A DNA stretch of 64,000 bases from Paragordius varius (taxonomy: Eukaryota > Nematomorpha), in assembly GCA_964247055.1 (NCBI GenBank), contig OZ176052.1, positions 11,904,001 to 11,968,000 of the forward strand. The letters run 5' to 3'. Positions 26,151 through 38,300 of the stretch are shown here, piece after piece (positions within the stretch are counted from its first letter, which is position 1; each line of letters begins with the position of its first letter). A model generated the notes under the pieces. It was not told the DNA's origin, did not search any database, and worked only from the letters and a program-made list of their open reading frames with translations. Made by a program: the position numbers and the translations under genes.

Positions 26151-26520
26151 AAAACCTTAAAGTTTTTCCTTTAAACATGATAATTTAAAATCTATATTAA
26201 ATCCATATGGTCCAAGATTAGCATCAGAACCACGTTGCTATAATATGGTGTCGCATTAACATTGGAACGGCCGTAGTCGGCGATAAAAAAGTGCTGTGTT
26301 AAATTTTTGCCTTACTAATACCTGAAATCTTCCCTAACTCATATGGTCTTTTATGTTTTCTAATTATTTATTCAACGCCATGTTTATGATAAAGCCTTTT
26401 ATAGAGGGGGGGACCTGCCCAGAAACAAATTAAAAAAGTATTGAGCCAAAAACTTTTCCCTTACACCGAAAATAATTAGCACCCTTATCAGATCTACGGT
26501 CTCATTTGGATAAAGAATAG
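26150..26520 (+). repeat. Dispersed fragment of the ~165-bp satellite
   Basis: About two diverged units, recognisable by ATATGGTGTCGCATTAACAT, TTAAATTTTTGCCTTACTAA and ACTCATATGG blocks that match the array at 12350-13530. Confidence 0.6.
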
Positions 26521-26869
26521 TAGTTAAGTTAGTTATATTTGGCGCATTTTACATACAGCCCAGCCCTGCTGAGTGGCTAAATAAAAAGCCGAAATTACTC
26601 TTATATATGATTTCGAAAAACACTATGAAAGAAAAAATTATCGTTTAGGAAAACATATGAAAACCGTAAATGATTCAGATTTTTTTATCGAGGATAAACT
26701 TAACTTTGTTTTAAAATTTAGGAGATTTAAATATGTCTTTCCAATTTCCAATGGAATCGAAAATTAATATAATTAGTATATATATATCGGGGTCATACCA
26801 TTTAAGTCCCATGGAAAAATAAAAATATTTATTGATGTCCATTAGTTACATATTTTTTAATACCTCTCG

Positions 26870-26935
26870 ATATTTTTTTCAGCTGAAAATGCGATCCGTG
26901 AAGCCATTAGTGTTGGGCACCCCTGGTCTAATTTG
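26870..26935. mobile_element. hAT-like element, right end only
   Basis: GCGATCCGTGAAGCCATTAG followed by GTGTTGGGCACCCCTG matches the right end of the element at 51884-52154. No left end is seen nearby. Confidence 0.5.
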
Positions 26936-27508
26936 GGAGAAACTTCAAATTTTTGGGGATTTATTTTGCTAGCAATATCAATATGCAGGAGTAGCTGCCA
27001 ACGGAGAATCGAAAAAGACCGACTGTTTTCAGTGCATTCGTAAAAAAACTTACAAATCTATTTATGAATTTGAATGGGCCTACATGTTTTTCATTGTTTA
27101 ATTTGCGGACTTTTAAAATCTTGTTTTCTAACGGAATGGACGTCAACTAAGCTAATTCATGCTTCTGCCTTTATGACATTATCCAGTAAAAGGTGTATTT
27201 TAATTGAAATTTCTTTTAAAATTTATTAATGTTTTAAATGAATATTGAATTATTTTAAAATGACTATTTCTGTTCATTGACAATGAGTCCAGTATTACAG
27301 AAACATATATAAGGTATGGCGCCCATATTACCATATTAAAAGCATCTGTTTTTATTTGCGTGCATATGGCGCGCTGCAGTTTTGGGCGTGATCATCATCG
27401 GCGAAGTCCGGCGCGGTTTAAGTGATAACCTCTACTGAATAGCCCACTTACAAAACTAATGTGTGCTAATTTGCTTGATAGGCAGCAATTACCTAGGAAA
27501 ATAAATTA

Positions 27509-28603
27509 CACTAGACAACAAATTTTAACTTTTTTTAACTGCCATTCTTGTAAATTTAAAATTTATTTCATTAAAGTACATAATTAGTATATCTGAAAAG
27601 AAAAATGGTCCAGCATGCAAGAGTTTTTTTATATTAGAGTTTATCGATAATTTTTGGCCCCGATTTAACATTAAACTCGAAATTTCGAAAATTAAAAGTT
27701 TTAGATATGAAGCCATGTATTTTATATCATTCGAAAGAGCTCAAAAAACTGCATCTTTTAAATGGTAGTAAGTCATTTAAATCAATCGGATGTAAAAGTT
27801 ATTTGGATTTAAATGGTCGAAATTTTCAATCCTTAAATAATTCAAGAATTTTCACAGACAAACTAATTTGAAAATCATTTAAATTATTTTTATAATTATT
27901 AGGGTTATATTAGTATTTAATTTAAAAAAAATGTTTGAAAAAGCTTTTGGTTTGCTTTTTTAATAAAAATTATTATTATTATAAATCATAGTTATAACTG
28001 TAAATTTATTACATAATGGCTATAAAAGATCAAAAATTCCCTAAACTTTGTTTTTATCTTTAAAATTTCGAAATTATCAGCCTCGTAAAGAAAATAAATT
28101 AGTATTGATGAGATGGTAATTTTTAAAAAACAAAAAACTTAAAAATGGCTGTTTTGAGTGATATAAAAGCAATAAAAATGTTTTAATCAAAAAAATCTTT
28201 CTTGTGTTATCTTTTTTGAACATTCATCACCATCTAAACAAAGTTTGAGCTATTTTTATCCATTAGTTTTAAAAATATAATAATTAAAAAAATGCTCTCG
28301 CTTCGCGCGTTTGTCGCTCTTTGTGTTCAATATTAACTGTCGATGTAATACATATTAGTATGCATTTTATTGAGTTTTTATTACTCTTTCGAATGATATA
28401 TTACAAATGGGCATTACTTATATATTTTCAAAGAAAACATTTTTTAGTAAAATTTTGATAAAGAGGGCGCATAATCAAAAAAATTAAATTATACGAAATT
28501 CTTCCAACGAGTTATAATTTTTATTTCAGATTTACTGTTAAAATGATAATAAATATCAGAAAATGAAAAAAACTCGAGTGGCAGAAAAATTTGTTGTCCA
28601 GTG
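27509..28603 (-). mobile_element. Family A DNA transposon copy 2 (complete, inverted)
   Basis: Flanked by TTA on both sides with the CACTAGACAACAAATTTT terminus. It is collinear, in reverse, with copy 1 at 282-1405, sharing the CTCGAGTGGCAG block and the CGCTTCGCGCGTTTGTCGCT block. No transposase. Confidence 0.87.
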
Positions 28604-28899
28604 TTATATAAATGACTTGTAAGCTTTTAAAGTAAAAGCATTATGATAATCCTGGTACACTTTGCTACCCTAAAAAATGATTAGGATATTATTTAAAAAC
28701 CTCGATTTTTTTAATGCTCATAAAACTAATTAATAATATTATAAATGTTTTAGTAAGTGATTATGTAATAAAAACTTAATATCGATTGGAAATATTTCTA
28801 TGACCTCAGATTTTTAATTTAAAAATATGTTTGACATCTTTTTTAATCATTTTTAAAAAATTAATATCTTAATTTTATAAACAAAGAAATCTTTTAATA

Positions 28900-30130
28900 T
28901 AAAATCTGAGGGGGTGAAATTTTTTAGCATTTTTAAAGCGTTTTTATTCTGTTTCCACCATGCTTCAAATACGTAAAAAATCGCTTCACCAAATTTTGCT
29001 AAAAATTATATTTTACAGTAAATTATCCATTTTTCGGAAAAATGTTTTTGTTATCAATATATAGGACATATTTGAAATTTTTATAGCAAAGTATCGGCAT
29101 TTTTACGCTTTAAAAATTTTTCCATTTTAGACGGATCTAATATTTAAAGATTTTTCAGAGCCCACATCTAAAACTAAAAATTTTATAAAAATATAGTTTT
29201 GTCTATTATATACACCGGGTCCTAAAAAAATTAAAGTGATAAAATATATATAATCTGAAATAAAAATATTCAGGATTATCATGATACTTTTGGTTTTGGC
29301 CCGTCCAAAAAATTTAAGAAAGTTATTTACACCTTTGTGGCAAGTGCTCCATATCAGAAAATGGCAAAATTCTGCTCATATTTTTAAAATATTTTTTTTG
29401 GTGAAAAATTAATTACATTCGAAAGAATATCAATAATCATAAAGTACATATAAAAAGCATATATTTTTAAAAAAATTTAATTTTAAATCAAGGTTCGAAT
29501 CTCAATTTTTTTCGCTCTTCTGAAATGGGCTAGTTCTCTTAATATAAAAGCAAAAATGCTGATATTGCGCTAATTATTTAATTATATGCTAAGGTATTGA
29601 TGTCAACTTAAAATATTAAAATGCATATTTATTTCAAAAATTAAGTTTTTAGGAAAATTTTGTTGAAGCTTGCTTCAAACTGTTATGAGGCATGATGAAA
29701 ACGATGTAAAAACGCTTAAGATCTTATAAAAAACCTTATCTATTCGATGAGCTAAACATTTCTATCCCTCAGAAATTTGATTAAAATATTCACTCGTCTA
29801 ACAACTTAAGTTAAATATATGTTGTTTTTTTGACAAAAAACTGCCAAAATTTGAAAAATAAACCTTTAAAAGCGATAATATTTAGCATATATGGAAAAGG
29901 CATTTTCATATTTTATAAAACGTTTTTTATACCGTTATCATGCTTTAAAATAGTATAAAGTACGCTCAAAATTTGGTCAAAATTAAATTTTTTGTTATTA
30001 AAATTTAGCATACATTTGTAATCTTTATCGCGCAATCTCGTTTTGTAGCCCATTTTAGGAGAAAAAAAGTTTTTGGAGAAAATGGATAAGCCCACTCCGA
30101 TACCAAAGTAAAAATTATGACGAAGCACTT
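28900..30130. repeat. Diverged long repeat D, copy 2, with inverted arms
   Basis: Shares ordered blocks with 10500-11340. Within it, a block near 29650 (AAAATTTTGTTGAAGCTTGC) appears inverted near 28960-29020 and again near 29940-30000, so the element looks like an inverted or fold-back structure. Family unknown. Confidence 0.5.
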
Positions 30131-31330
30131 TTTTGAACTAGGCCTTCGATCCTGCACCACCATGTGTAAAATCGATTTTTTTGTTAAAATGGAAGTCCTT
30201 AAAATTTTAAGTTGACGTTTCCGAACAACGTTTGGACCAATCCAGTTTCAATAGTGTACTTTTTATAATGTTTACAAATTCACCGAGGTTAATTAAGTTT
30301 TTTTTAATTATCCACTCAGTTTAGCCCCTGACTTATAAGAAAATGGGGTTTTATCCTAGGTTTTGATACAGGATTCTAAAAACGTTGCAGTCAGTTTCAG
30401 TGGACTTTTTTATTGTTTGACAATTGAGCCAAAGATTGGGCTTTTTTAAAATTGGCCCCTTAATTAGCCTCGCTTAGTGTGAAAATAGAGGCGTTAAATT
30501 AATATTGACGTTGAAAAAATTTTGTGGAAATCGTGTGAGTCCATATAAATTCATAAGTTTTATTTATTTATAAATGTGCCGAGGATCACTAAGCCACTTT
30601 TTACAATTTACCTTACAGTCCAGACTCATCCGTATAAAGGGGTCTCAACAAAGTACCATCCCGAAAAACATCTAGCGCAGTCAGTTTCAATAATATATTT
30701 TTCAAATCGTTTTACATCGCGGACAGTGCCTAAGCCCTTTTTTTTGAATTAGCTTCTCAGTTCCGCTCCGCCCATGTAAAAATAGTTTTTTGAACAATTT
30801 TTAGCTTTGTAACAAGATACCAGAAAACGTGTGAACACATACAGTTATATACTTTTTAATTATTTTCCAATTGCGCCGAAAATGACTAAGCCCTTTCTTA
30901 TATTGGCCCCCCAATTTAGCCGCACTTAGTGTGAATAAGTGGTTCAAATTAATATTGACATTGAAGCAATATTGCGGAAATCGTGAAGACCCATGTATTA
31001 TAATAATTTATTATTTGTGAGTGTGCGTGACTAAGCCATTTTATAAATTGGTTCCGCTGTCCAGCCCCCCTCGCCCCTAAAAATATTTTTTTTAAAAATA
31101 TTGGCTTTGGAGCACGTCCCCAAAATGTGTAGGTGCAGTCAGTTTCAATAATGATTTTTTAAAATTGTTTTTCAATTCGTGGACAGTGTATAAGCCCCCT
31201 TTTTAACAGCCTCAGTCCTCCCCGTGTGAAGGTGGCTTTTTTAAGCAATGGTTGGCTTTGACACACGATTCTAAAAAAATGTGGCAGTTGTAATTAGTTT
31301 CTTTATTGTTGAAGTATAGCACAAAAAATG
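30130..31330 (+). repeat. Second satellite array, about 150-bp unit, about eight diverged copies
   Basis: A landmark GCAGTCAGTTTCAATAATGA or a variant recurs at about 30381, 30679 and 31136, with further unit starts near 30535, 30835, 30985 and 31280, so the period is about 150 bp. Each unit also has a block like GACTAAGCCCTTTTTT followed by GGCCCC or CAGCCCC. Units are old and diverged, and differ from the 12350-13530 array. Confidence 0.7.
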
Positions 31331-31503
31331 ATTAATCTACCTCAATTCAGCCCCTTTTCACATAAATTTTTGTTAAAACAATTTGCAGGCAACTCAATGA
31401 GTAATCTATTTTTTTTATATTTTCTTATCCTTTCATGTTTAACTAGGAAATATAGGACCAATTTTAATATACATTTTCCCTTCTTACAATATTCACGAAA
31501 CTC

Positions 31504-31682
31504 TCAACAGTAAGGGCATCCTGGCTGATACAAAGGTGTCGTTTGATTTGCCTTCTCTAAATCTGCCTGGTAAACCTGAAACGCCAAAAAAGTTAAATTA
31601 ATATTGAATTTTTTAAATATACAGTAAAAGAGTAATACTTCTGCGTTAAAATGGGTTATTTTTGCAGCCGCTTGAAACCCAT
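31504..31682 (-). CDS. Possible 3' end of a small minus-strand gene
   Basis: Two candidate exons, 31639-31682 and 31504-31575, join in phase across a 63-bp intron with GT-AG ends and a pyrimidine-rich acceptor (TTTTTTGGCGTTTCAG). They read GFQAAAKITHFNAE, then VYQADLEKANQTTPL, ending YQPGCPYC and a TGA stop. The composition is protein-like and less AT-rich than its surroundings. A further possible exon on this strand near 32139-32250 contains FSDNDNSTKYIPPYD after a hydrophobic stretch, but I could not connect it in phase. The product is not recognised. Confidence 0.3.
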
Positions 31683-31689
31683 CTAAAAT

Positions 31690-32480
31690 ACTTTTGATTT
31701 ATAGTTAAATGAATGCCCCATGTACAGAGTGCAGTTTAAGAGGCTCATTGAATAACGATGTAACTCGAAAATTAATATTTTATAAAAAAAACGGTACCTA
31801 ATTCATTTCATTAAATACATCTTAAGCCTATAAACACATGATATTAAGTCATGTTATATTTGGAGTTGGGTGTTGGTTAAACTTATTATTGTTTTTTGTT
31901 AAATCATATATTTAAAACTATCATTTATCAACTCAATAATTAACAACCCTTCTCTCTATCATGCCATACTATGCACGGTGTTTTTATCCTTTTATGTAAT
32001 AACACCAATTATAAGTTAAAAAATAATTATAGTAATAAATATAATATTTACAAAAAATATCCAATTATAAAAGAATTAATGAAGAAAAAGATTTATACGG
32101 GTTTTCCCTAATACTTATGTAGCTTAATATTCATTGATTTACCAATCGTACGGAGGAATGTACTTCGTGCTGTTGTCATTGTCCGAAAATGATTTTATAG
32201 AGCCAATAACGCATGCAAAGATTAATGAATATTTAAATTTAATACATTCTTGGAAGTGAAGTACTTATTTATTTTTGGATTAAATTTATAAAAATCCGAT
32301 ATTTATAAGGTAGGCAAATATCTTTTATATCTCGATAGTGTTATATATCATATGTCAAATTCAGCCATTTAAAAAAAATAATAATACATTTTTATAACTT
32401 CCATGTTAGTATCTCAAAGTACAAACTTTGCAAACGATTTTAACAAGTATACTTTGTCCGATTGTAGTGTCTAACAAATG
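31690..32480. other. Mostly unassigned AT-rich stretch
   Basis: Apart from the possible minus-strand exon near 32139-32250, no gene or repeat could be supported. Confidence 0.3.
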
Positions 32481-32489
32481 TATATAGCA

Positions 32490-33310
32490 CACATGATGCT
32501 AACCATTTAAGACCAAATTTTTATTTGTTTGGTACCATATTCTATCCTATAAAAAAATTGATTTACTTTAAAAAGCTTTCAAGGCTATATACCAGAAACT
32601 TGATATATTATAATTTTAATATCAGTTGTTCATTTCAATTGTGTTTTGGAGCTGTCCCAATTTTAACGCTCTAAAAAATATAAGCTATGACTTATACACG
32701 AGAATAAAGTTTGATGATTTAATTTTAACTAAAATAACTTTCAATACAGTTAATTTACAGATTTAGTTCAAGTGGACAAAAAAGTGAAAAGGTCATGAAG
32801 TGTTAAATTTTAATTTCAAAGCATCTTTGCTGTCAAATCATCTTAATTTATTATTACAAATACTTTATTACCTTATTGGGTAGTTTAATATCCCAGAGCT
32901 ATTTAAAATTAGAATATCTTAATTTAACGTAACAAGCGGAATTTATAAATATATCTTCCATGGCTATTTAAGCGCATTATACAAAAGTTATAAAAAAATG
33001 TTGATAAACCTCATATCAACTTTTTCCCGCCATATTTTTTAAATTATCTAGTGCAATAGGTAAATAAATGTATACTATGATAGAAAGTAAATTAACTTTA
33101 AAAAGCTTTTAGCTACATTTTACAAGCAAAAATTGATCTATTTAGATTATAATATTAGATGTTTGTCCCACTCATGTTTTAGAGCTGTCTCAATTTTAGA
33201 CCTAGAAATCAAAAAGCTAATATCAGCTTTTCCTAACTTATAGAACAGCGTATGATAATTTTTTTAACTAAAATAACTTTCAAAACTGTAATTTATTTAA
33301 GATATTGGGC
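32490..33310 (+). repeat. Two diverged direct repeats about 545 bp apart
   Basis: About 32500-32800 and 33055-33310 share ordered blocks: ACTTTAAAAAGCTTT, GAGCTGTCYCAATTTTA and TTTTAACTAAAATAACTTTC. The pair lies directly upstream of PEMT. Its nature is unknown. Confidence 0.65.
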
Positions 33311-33530
33311 TCTCGGATTTAGAATTATTCCAATCTGTCTAAGTCATAAAATCAAAAATTTTATTAAGTGGTAATAAAGAAAATCAGAAGTAAAAATAAT
33401 AATTATATTGGTATTTTTTTTTAAAAATACATAGTGTGGGATCCACCCTACATAGCCATGATGTTGTCAATTTTTATAATAGCACATTATCATATGATAT
33501 TTGTATCAACCCTAAAACGTGGTCCAAAAA

Positions 33531-34360
33531 ATGCTAGTTAATTTTTTTGATCCGCTTTTCATTAAGTCCGTTATATTCATAATATTATCTCCTTTGTATT
33601 GGAATATAGTAAATTTTTAATTTCTAATGTTTAGATTGGACGTGTTGAATACAACACTAAATTTTTATCAAAATTTATTGGAAATTCATTAAATGCCGTT
33701 TATTTATTTGGTATATCCATTTTTATTTTGTCTGGATACAGAAATTACATGTATATTCGTATATATTTTTTAGATTTAAATTAGCCATTAAAGCTCAACG
33801 ACAATCTCATTTACTTGATAATCAAATTATTCATGCTATTGGATGGATATTTATTTTGGCTGGATTAATTTTGGTCTTAGGAAGTTTTTATCATTTAGGG
33901 TTCGTTAATACTTTTTTAGGTATACATATAAATATTAATTACAGGTGATTATTTTGGTTTTTTATTGGATCACAAAATCGTTTCTTTTCCATTTTCTTTT
34001 GTGGATAATCCCATGTATTGGGGTTCCTTTTTAAATTTTTTGGGAACAGCTCTTATTCATAATAGCGTTGCTGGTATTATTTTATCCTTATGGGTGTGGA
34101 TTGTATATAGGATAGCGATTATATACGAAGAGTAATTACTATTATTCTTATTTTAACATTGACCTAATTTTAATAACTATAATAACATGGAAAATATACT
34201 ATACCTATTTATATTTGATAGGCCTTTTACGGAATACATCTATAATCAAAGAAATAAATTAGGAAATGGTAAGAATGGTAAAAAATATAAAAATCTTCAA
34301 AACGGTTTTAGTACCCACTCTAGTCGTCCCAAATCTACCATGCAGTCAAAAAATGAATAA
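33531..34360 (+). CDS. PEMT: Phosphatidylethanolamine N-methyltransferase
   Basis: An integral membrane enzyme of the endoplasmic reticulum that methylates phosphatidylethanolamine to phosphatidylcholine using S-adenosylmethionine. Five exons, 33531-33608, 33635-33750, 33774-33919, 33945-34131 and 34222-34360, join in phase to 221 residues, close to the vertebrate length. The start ATG at 33531 gives MLVNFFDPLF, then SPLYWNI, collinear with vertebrate PEMT. The core family block NTFLG, DYFGFLL, FPFSFVDNPMYWGS, NFLGTALIHNS and YEEPFTEYIYNQ is well conserved, and four hydrophobic segments are visible. Introns are 26, 23, 25 and 90 nt, the first three being exceptionally short. The gene converges on the TINAG-like gene, about 1 kb from its 3' end. 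Confidence 0.94.
33609..33944 (+). other. Cluster of ultra-short introns in PEMT
   Basis: Introns 33609-33634 (26 nt), 33751-33773 (23 nt) and 33920-33944 (25 nt) all start GT and end AG, and each is required to keep the conserved reading frame. They consist almost wholly of A and T. Confidence 0.9.
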
Positions 34361-34660
34361 TTTTTAAATTTTATTTTTATCATTAAATAATGCACACGAC
34401 ATTTTCCTGCCAATTTCATTTTAATATGCTTTTTTTTACTATCCGGTGTCCATTGCAATATAAATTATGCAATCATGTTTATTCCATTTAATGGCACATT
34501 TAATTAATAAATATCTGATTTGATTATTCCTACTTATTACATATGAAATTATAACAAACCATTCGTTTAGTTGAGTTCCAGAAATTTGGGATGAAACTTT
34601 AAATATCTAAAAAACTAACGATTACGATTCATATCCTTTTTTAACCCTTTATCTGAAATA

Positions 34661-35121
34661 TACCATTTACAATTAAAATTCACCCTAAAATAAATTTTGT
34701 GCTTTTTAAGATTAAAATTAAAATAATATTGAAAGAATAATAAACTAAGCCATAAAGATACTTGATGGCTTTTTGTCTTCATATATGAAGGTGTCCACTT
34801 ACAATCTTATTCCAAAGATCCTTATCTAGACATTTGGTAAATCGAGGTTTAGTATTTTTATGTCATTTTTAATGTTGTCGTTCCAGGAATGTGTTGGGCG
34901 CCCTTTGCGGTTGTTTCCGAAGGGTTGTATGTGCTTAATAGTTTGGAGTCGATGGTCGGGTTGTCTTCTTTCAATGTGACCCAAGTATTTGAGCCTGCTT
35001 CTTTGTATAAACTTTTCTAGATATCTTTCATATTTATGAGTATATTAGCCCGAAAACACATATAATTTATTTTAAGGAGGAATTTAAATTGTTTAAGGGT
35101 GAGTTTGAATTGTAAATGGTA
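34661..35121. mobile_element. Family C fold-back element with a LINE fragment inside
   Basis: The left arm begins TACCATTTACAATTAAAATT and the right arm ends TTGAATTGTAAATGGTA; the arms are inverted copies containing the AATTCACCCT motif. The centre (34786-35025) is a LINE 3' fragment not present in the copies at 37057 and 38782. Confidence 0.75.
34786..35025 (-). mobile_element. LINE 3' fragment
   Basis: The minus strand reads RSRLKYLGHIERRQPDHRLQ and later NNRKGRPTHSWNDNIKND, typical of the C-terminal end of RTE/CR1-like LINE reverse transcriptase proteins (compare RNRLRYYGHIQRM and NRKGRPKLTWSKQ in the element at 60976). It is a dead 5'-truncated piece inside family-C element 34661-35121. 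Confidence 0.75.
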
Positions 35122-35369
35122 TATTTAATTTATATCTATTTATTTTTAAAATTTTAAATTCTTAAAAACATTTTTTATCGAATGTAATTTAAAAATTGAG
35201 GACAGAAACTAAAACAATAACATTTAACTTAAACGGTGTTGGATTAATAGAAATGCGTGAACAAAAAACATTTATTTAGCTTTGCTATAAAAATGAGTGC
35301 ATATTGTACAAAATTTGGCAGTAGGGAAAAATATTAAGGGTGCTATGCTGTGTTGTATCCATCTATCAT

Positions 35370-38300
35370 TTACAAAAAGAATAACATTTTATGATGTTGT
35401 TTTCCATTGTAATTAATTATAATTTGGGGCCGAACTCCGATAATGTATTGCTCAATTTTACAGCTATTTTTCCCACGGATGATGCGAAAATACCCGTTCT
35501 CACCCCACTCTTCTCCCCATGAGTTTGCCACCAACTTTAAATAATGTAAAATATTTTGTGATTTAGATTTTGATTTTAATAGAGTATGGATATCACGACA
35601 ATTTTTTGAAATAGTATGGTAGTCATTAGTTCGAAAATACGCAGAAGGTATATTTTGATTTATAAATAATACTTTATTAAGATAAGGTATGTAAATAATA
35701 GTTTAAGTTATAGAGAGCCGTAACTAGGGTTGTGCATTTGACTGCTTTTTCAAAAAGTCCGATCAGACCCAGTCAGACCATTAAATTAGCTTTATTTTTT
35801 AAAAATTATATTAAAAAACATTAAAATTTTATTATCTCTATTCCAAAAAAAATTTACCAGCAATTTTTCCAAAAACAGCTGTTTTTTTAAATGACCATGG
35901 TCAAAAAAATAAATAGTCACTGACCTGGTCTTGACCCGGTCAATTGACCGGTGACTTGGTCAGCACAACCCTAGCCGTAACATAAATAGAGATATTCAAT
36001 TATTTTTATATGGTCACCATATTTTAACCTTTAGGATTAAAATTTAATCTTATAACCCAAGGCCTTATTTTTTAGATCATACCTATAATATGATTAGGTT
36101 TTTCCTCTAAATCCTAAAAATCTTTTACTTAAAATGGTGTTCTTTTTAAAAATTTGGACGTTTATACTTATTTACCGCTATCATTCTTCCCGTACAAATT
36201 TATCTAGAAATACATATAAAAATATTAGTATTAAAATTATTTGCCCAAAATTTATATTCTGAAACTACATTAAAAATAGATAAGTTTTTTGAGCACAGAA
36301 ATTATTAGGTATAAAGTTTGCGCTTCAAACCTTTAACACTTCAAGTCGGTCCTTGAACATTCCTAGAGTCTTCTTAAAGCAAGTTGATCCATGAACACTA
36401 GTCTTCTTGAACATTTCAAGTTGACCCTTAAACTTTTACATTTTGCGCATAACCATAATTTTTGCGTGTATTTTTTTATTTGTATCATTTTTAACCTAAT
36501 CTTTATACATTATATATTTTCATTTGAAATACACATTTTTCCAGTTTACAACAACTTTTAAGTTTTGATTGTCCAACAAAATATTAAACTTATTTATGTT
36601 TTTTAAAAATTCAAAAATAATTTTTCAAAAAACAATTGATCTTGTATAAAAAAAAGTTGATGTTGATCTAAAATTTTGAGTTAAATAAGGTAATATGTGT
36701 GATACCTAGTTTGATTTATAAAAGTTATAGGCAAAATCTTTATGGACCAACTTGAAGAGTAGGACACTCTTGAATTAAAAATATTAAAGCCGATTTGGGA
36801 CATGAACGTTATAACAATGATTGTTAGAACGGTATTAATTTTTTAAACAAAATACGAAAAAGTACTTCTATTAAAAACAATGGTTAAAATTTAAATATAA
36901 ATTCCATAATTATTACGGTTTATGCGAATGAATACAAATTGTTCGAGTTTTGATAATGTTCATATACAGTATTAGAAAAGTAATTTCAGTGCCCTTGTAT
37001 GTATATAAAAATTGATAATGACCAACTATTGTATGCAAATTATATTTTATAATATCTACCATTTACACTACAAATTCACCCTTAAACAATTCGAATTCAC
37101 CCTAACATTTATTATGTGTTTTTTAAAATTAAAATTTACTTATATTTTTCTATATTTTTAAAAAATGAGATTTTGTTTAAAATTAAGAAAATATAATAAA
37201 TAAGCCATAAAGATATATTTCATATAAATAATAAATTATTTAGCTCGAAAACACATAATTTATTTTTAGGGTGAAAATTGTTCAAGAGGGAATTGGAATT
37301 TTTCGATGGTGAATTTGAATTGTTCAAGGGTGAATTACAATTGTAAATGGTATATTTGGTGTAAATTTGTTCAAACCTATTATTTCAGGTCATAAGCTTG
37401 ACACTAATAAATTGAGAACATATAATATATTTTAATAAATTACCCAATATTTGATTCCGTTTTCGGTTCCCCATCTAAATCAATAAATTACAAATAAAAT
37501 AGAAAGGCATCATTTAAAATTAAATGATTAATATTAAAAATTATTTACCCGATGATGCGCACAGCGTGATAAAATGGTTCATTCGGTTTGATGACCATCT
37601 TTAAGGGTGCTTTTCTACAATCAAATATACCGCTAAGGTACATGAAGAAGTCCCTTGGAACTTTCATTAATGCTAATTAAATATAATTTAAATTAAACCA
37701 ATTTAATACATTTCGTTAAATTTCATTCATTGTTCATCAGAAATAAAAAAATGAAATAAAAATTTTGCCGGCTCCGAGTTTTACGCTCCTTATTAAGGAT
37801 TAAGTAAGGTGATGAATACGTTTATTTTTTAAAAGAGTGGCTCAAATTAAAAAGAATTGGATTAATGATATGCATATTTGATTGAAAACATTTCGAATTG
37901 GATTATAGTTATGAGCTCCAATCATATTAAATAAAGCGCAAATATGGGAATCTATTTGTTTCTTAAATAGTATAATATTTTATTTATATTTATCATTAAT
38001 ATCTACATTACTCAATCCCTTTTTGATATGCATAAATTTAGCCGATCACAATTACCGCAATTCCGAAACTCAAAAAATTAAGCACCCCTGTAAAAAATGG
38101 TTTCGGATTGAAAGGTCTATGATGTGTCATAGCTTTGTCGTTTCTTTTAGAATCATATATCCAAGGCATAACACGCGCCATAAAGATTACGTTTTAAGAA
38201 ACTTCTGTATTACCCCAAAAAGAATAATAATACAATCAAATATTTTAGTAATTAATACCCAGTACTGGACCATGGGTAAATATTTCATTTTGTATGTCCA

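Noticed and set aside
29505-29525. GGTTCGAATC, which looks like a tRNA T-loop.
   Set aside because: No acceptor stem, D-arm or anticodon arm surrounds it; it lies in repeat D.
31504-31575. An alternative + strand reading, GILADTKVSFDLPSLNLPG, of the same bases.
   Set aside because: The minus-strand reading has a better acceptor, a phase-matched partner exon and a stop.
37057-37352. Spaced short repeats that could suggest a CRISPR-like array.
   Set aside because: The repeats are imperfect, contiguous and mirrored as inverted arms; this is a fold-back transposon in a eukaryote.
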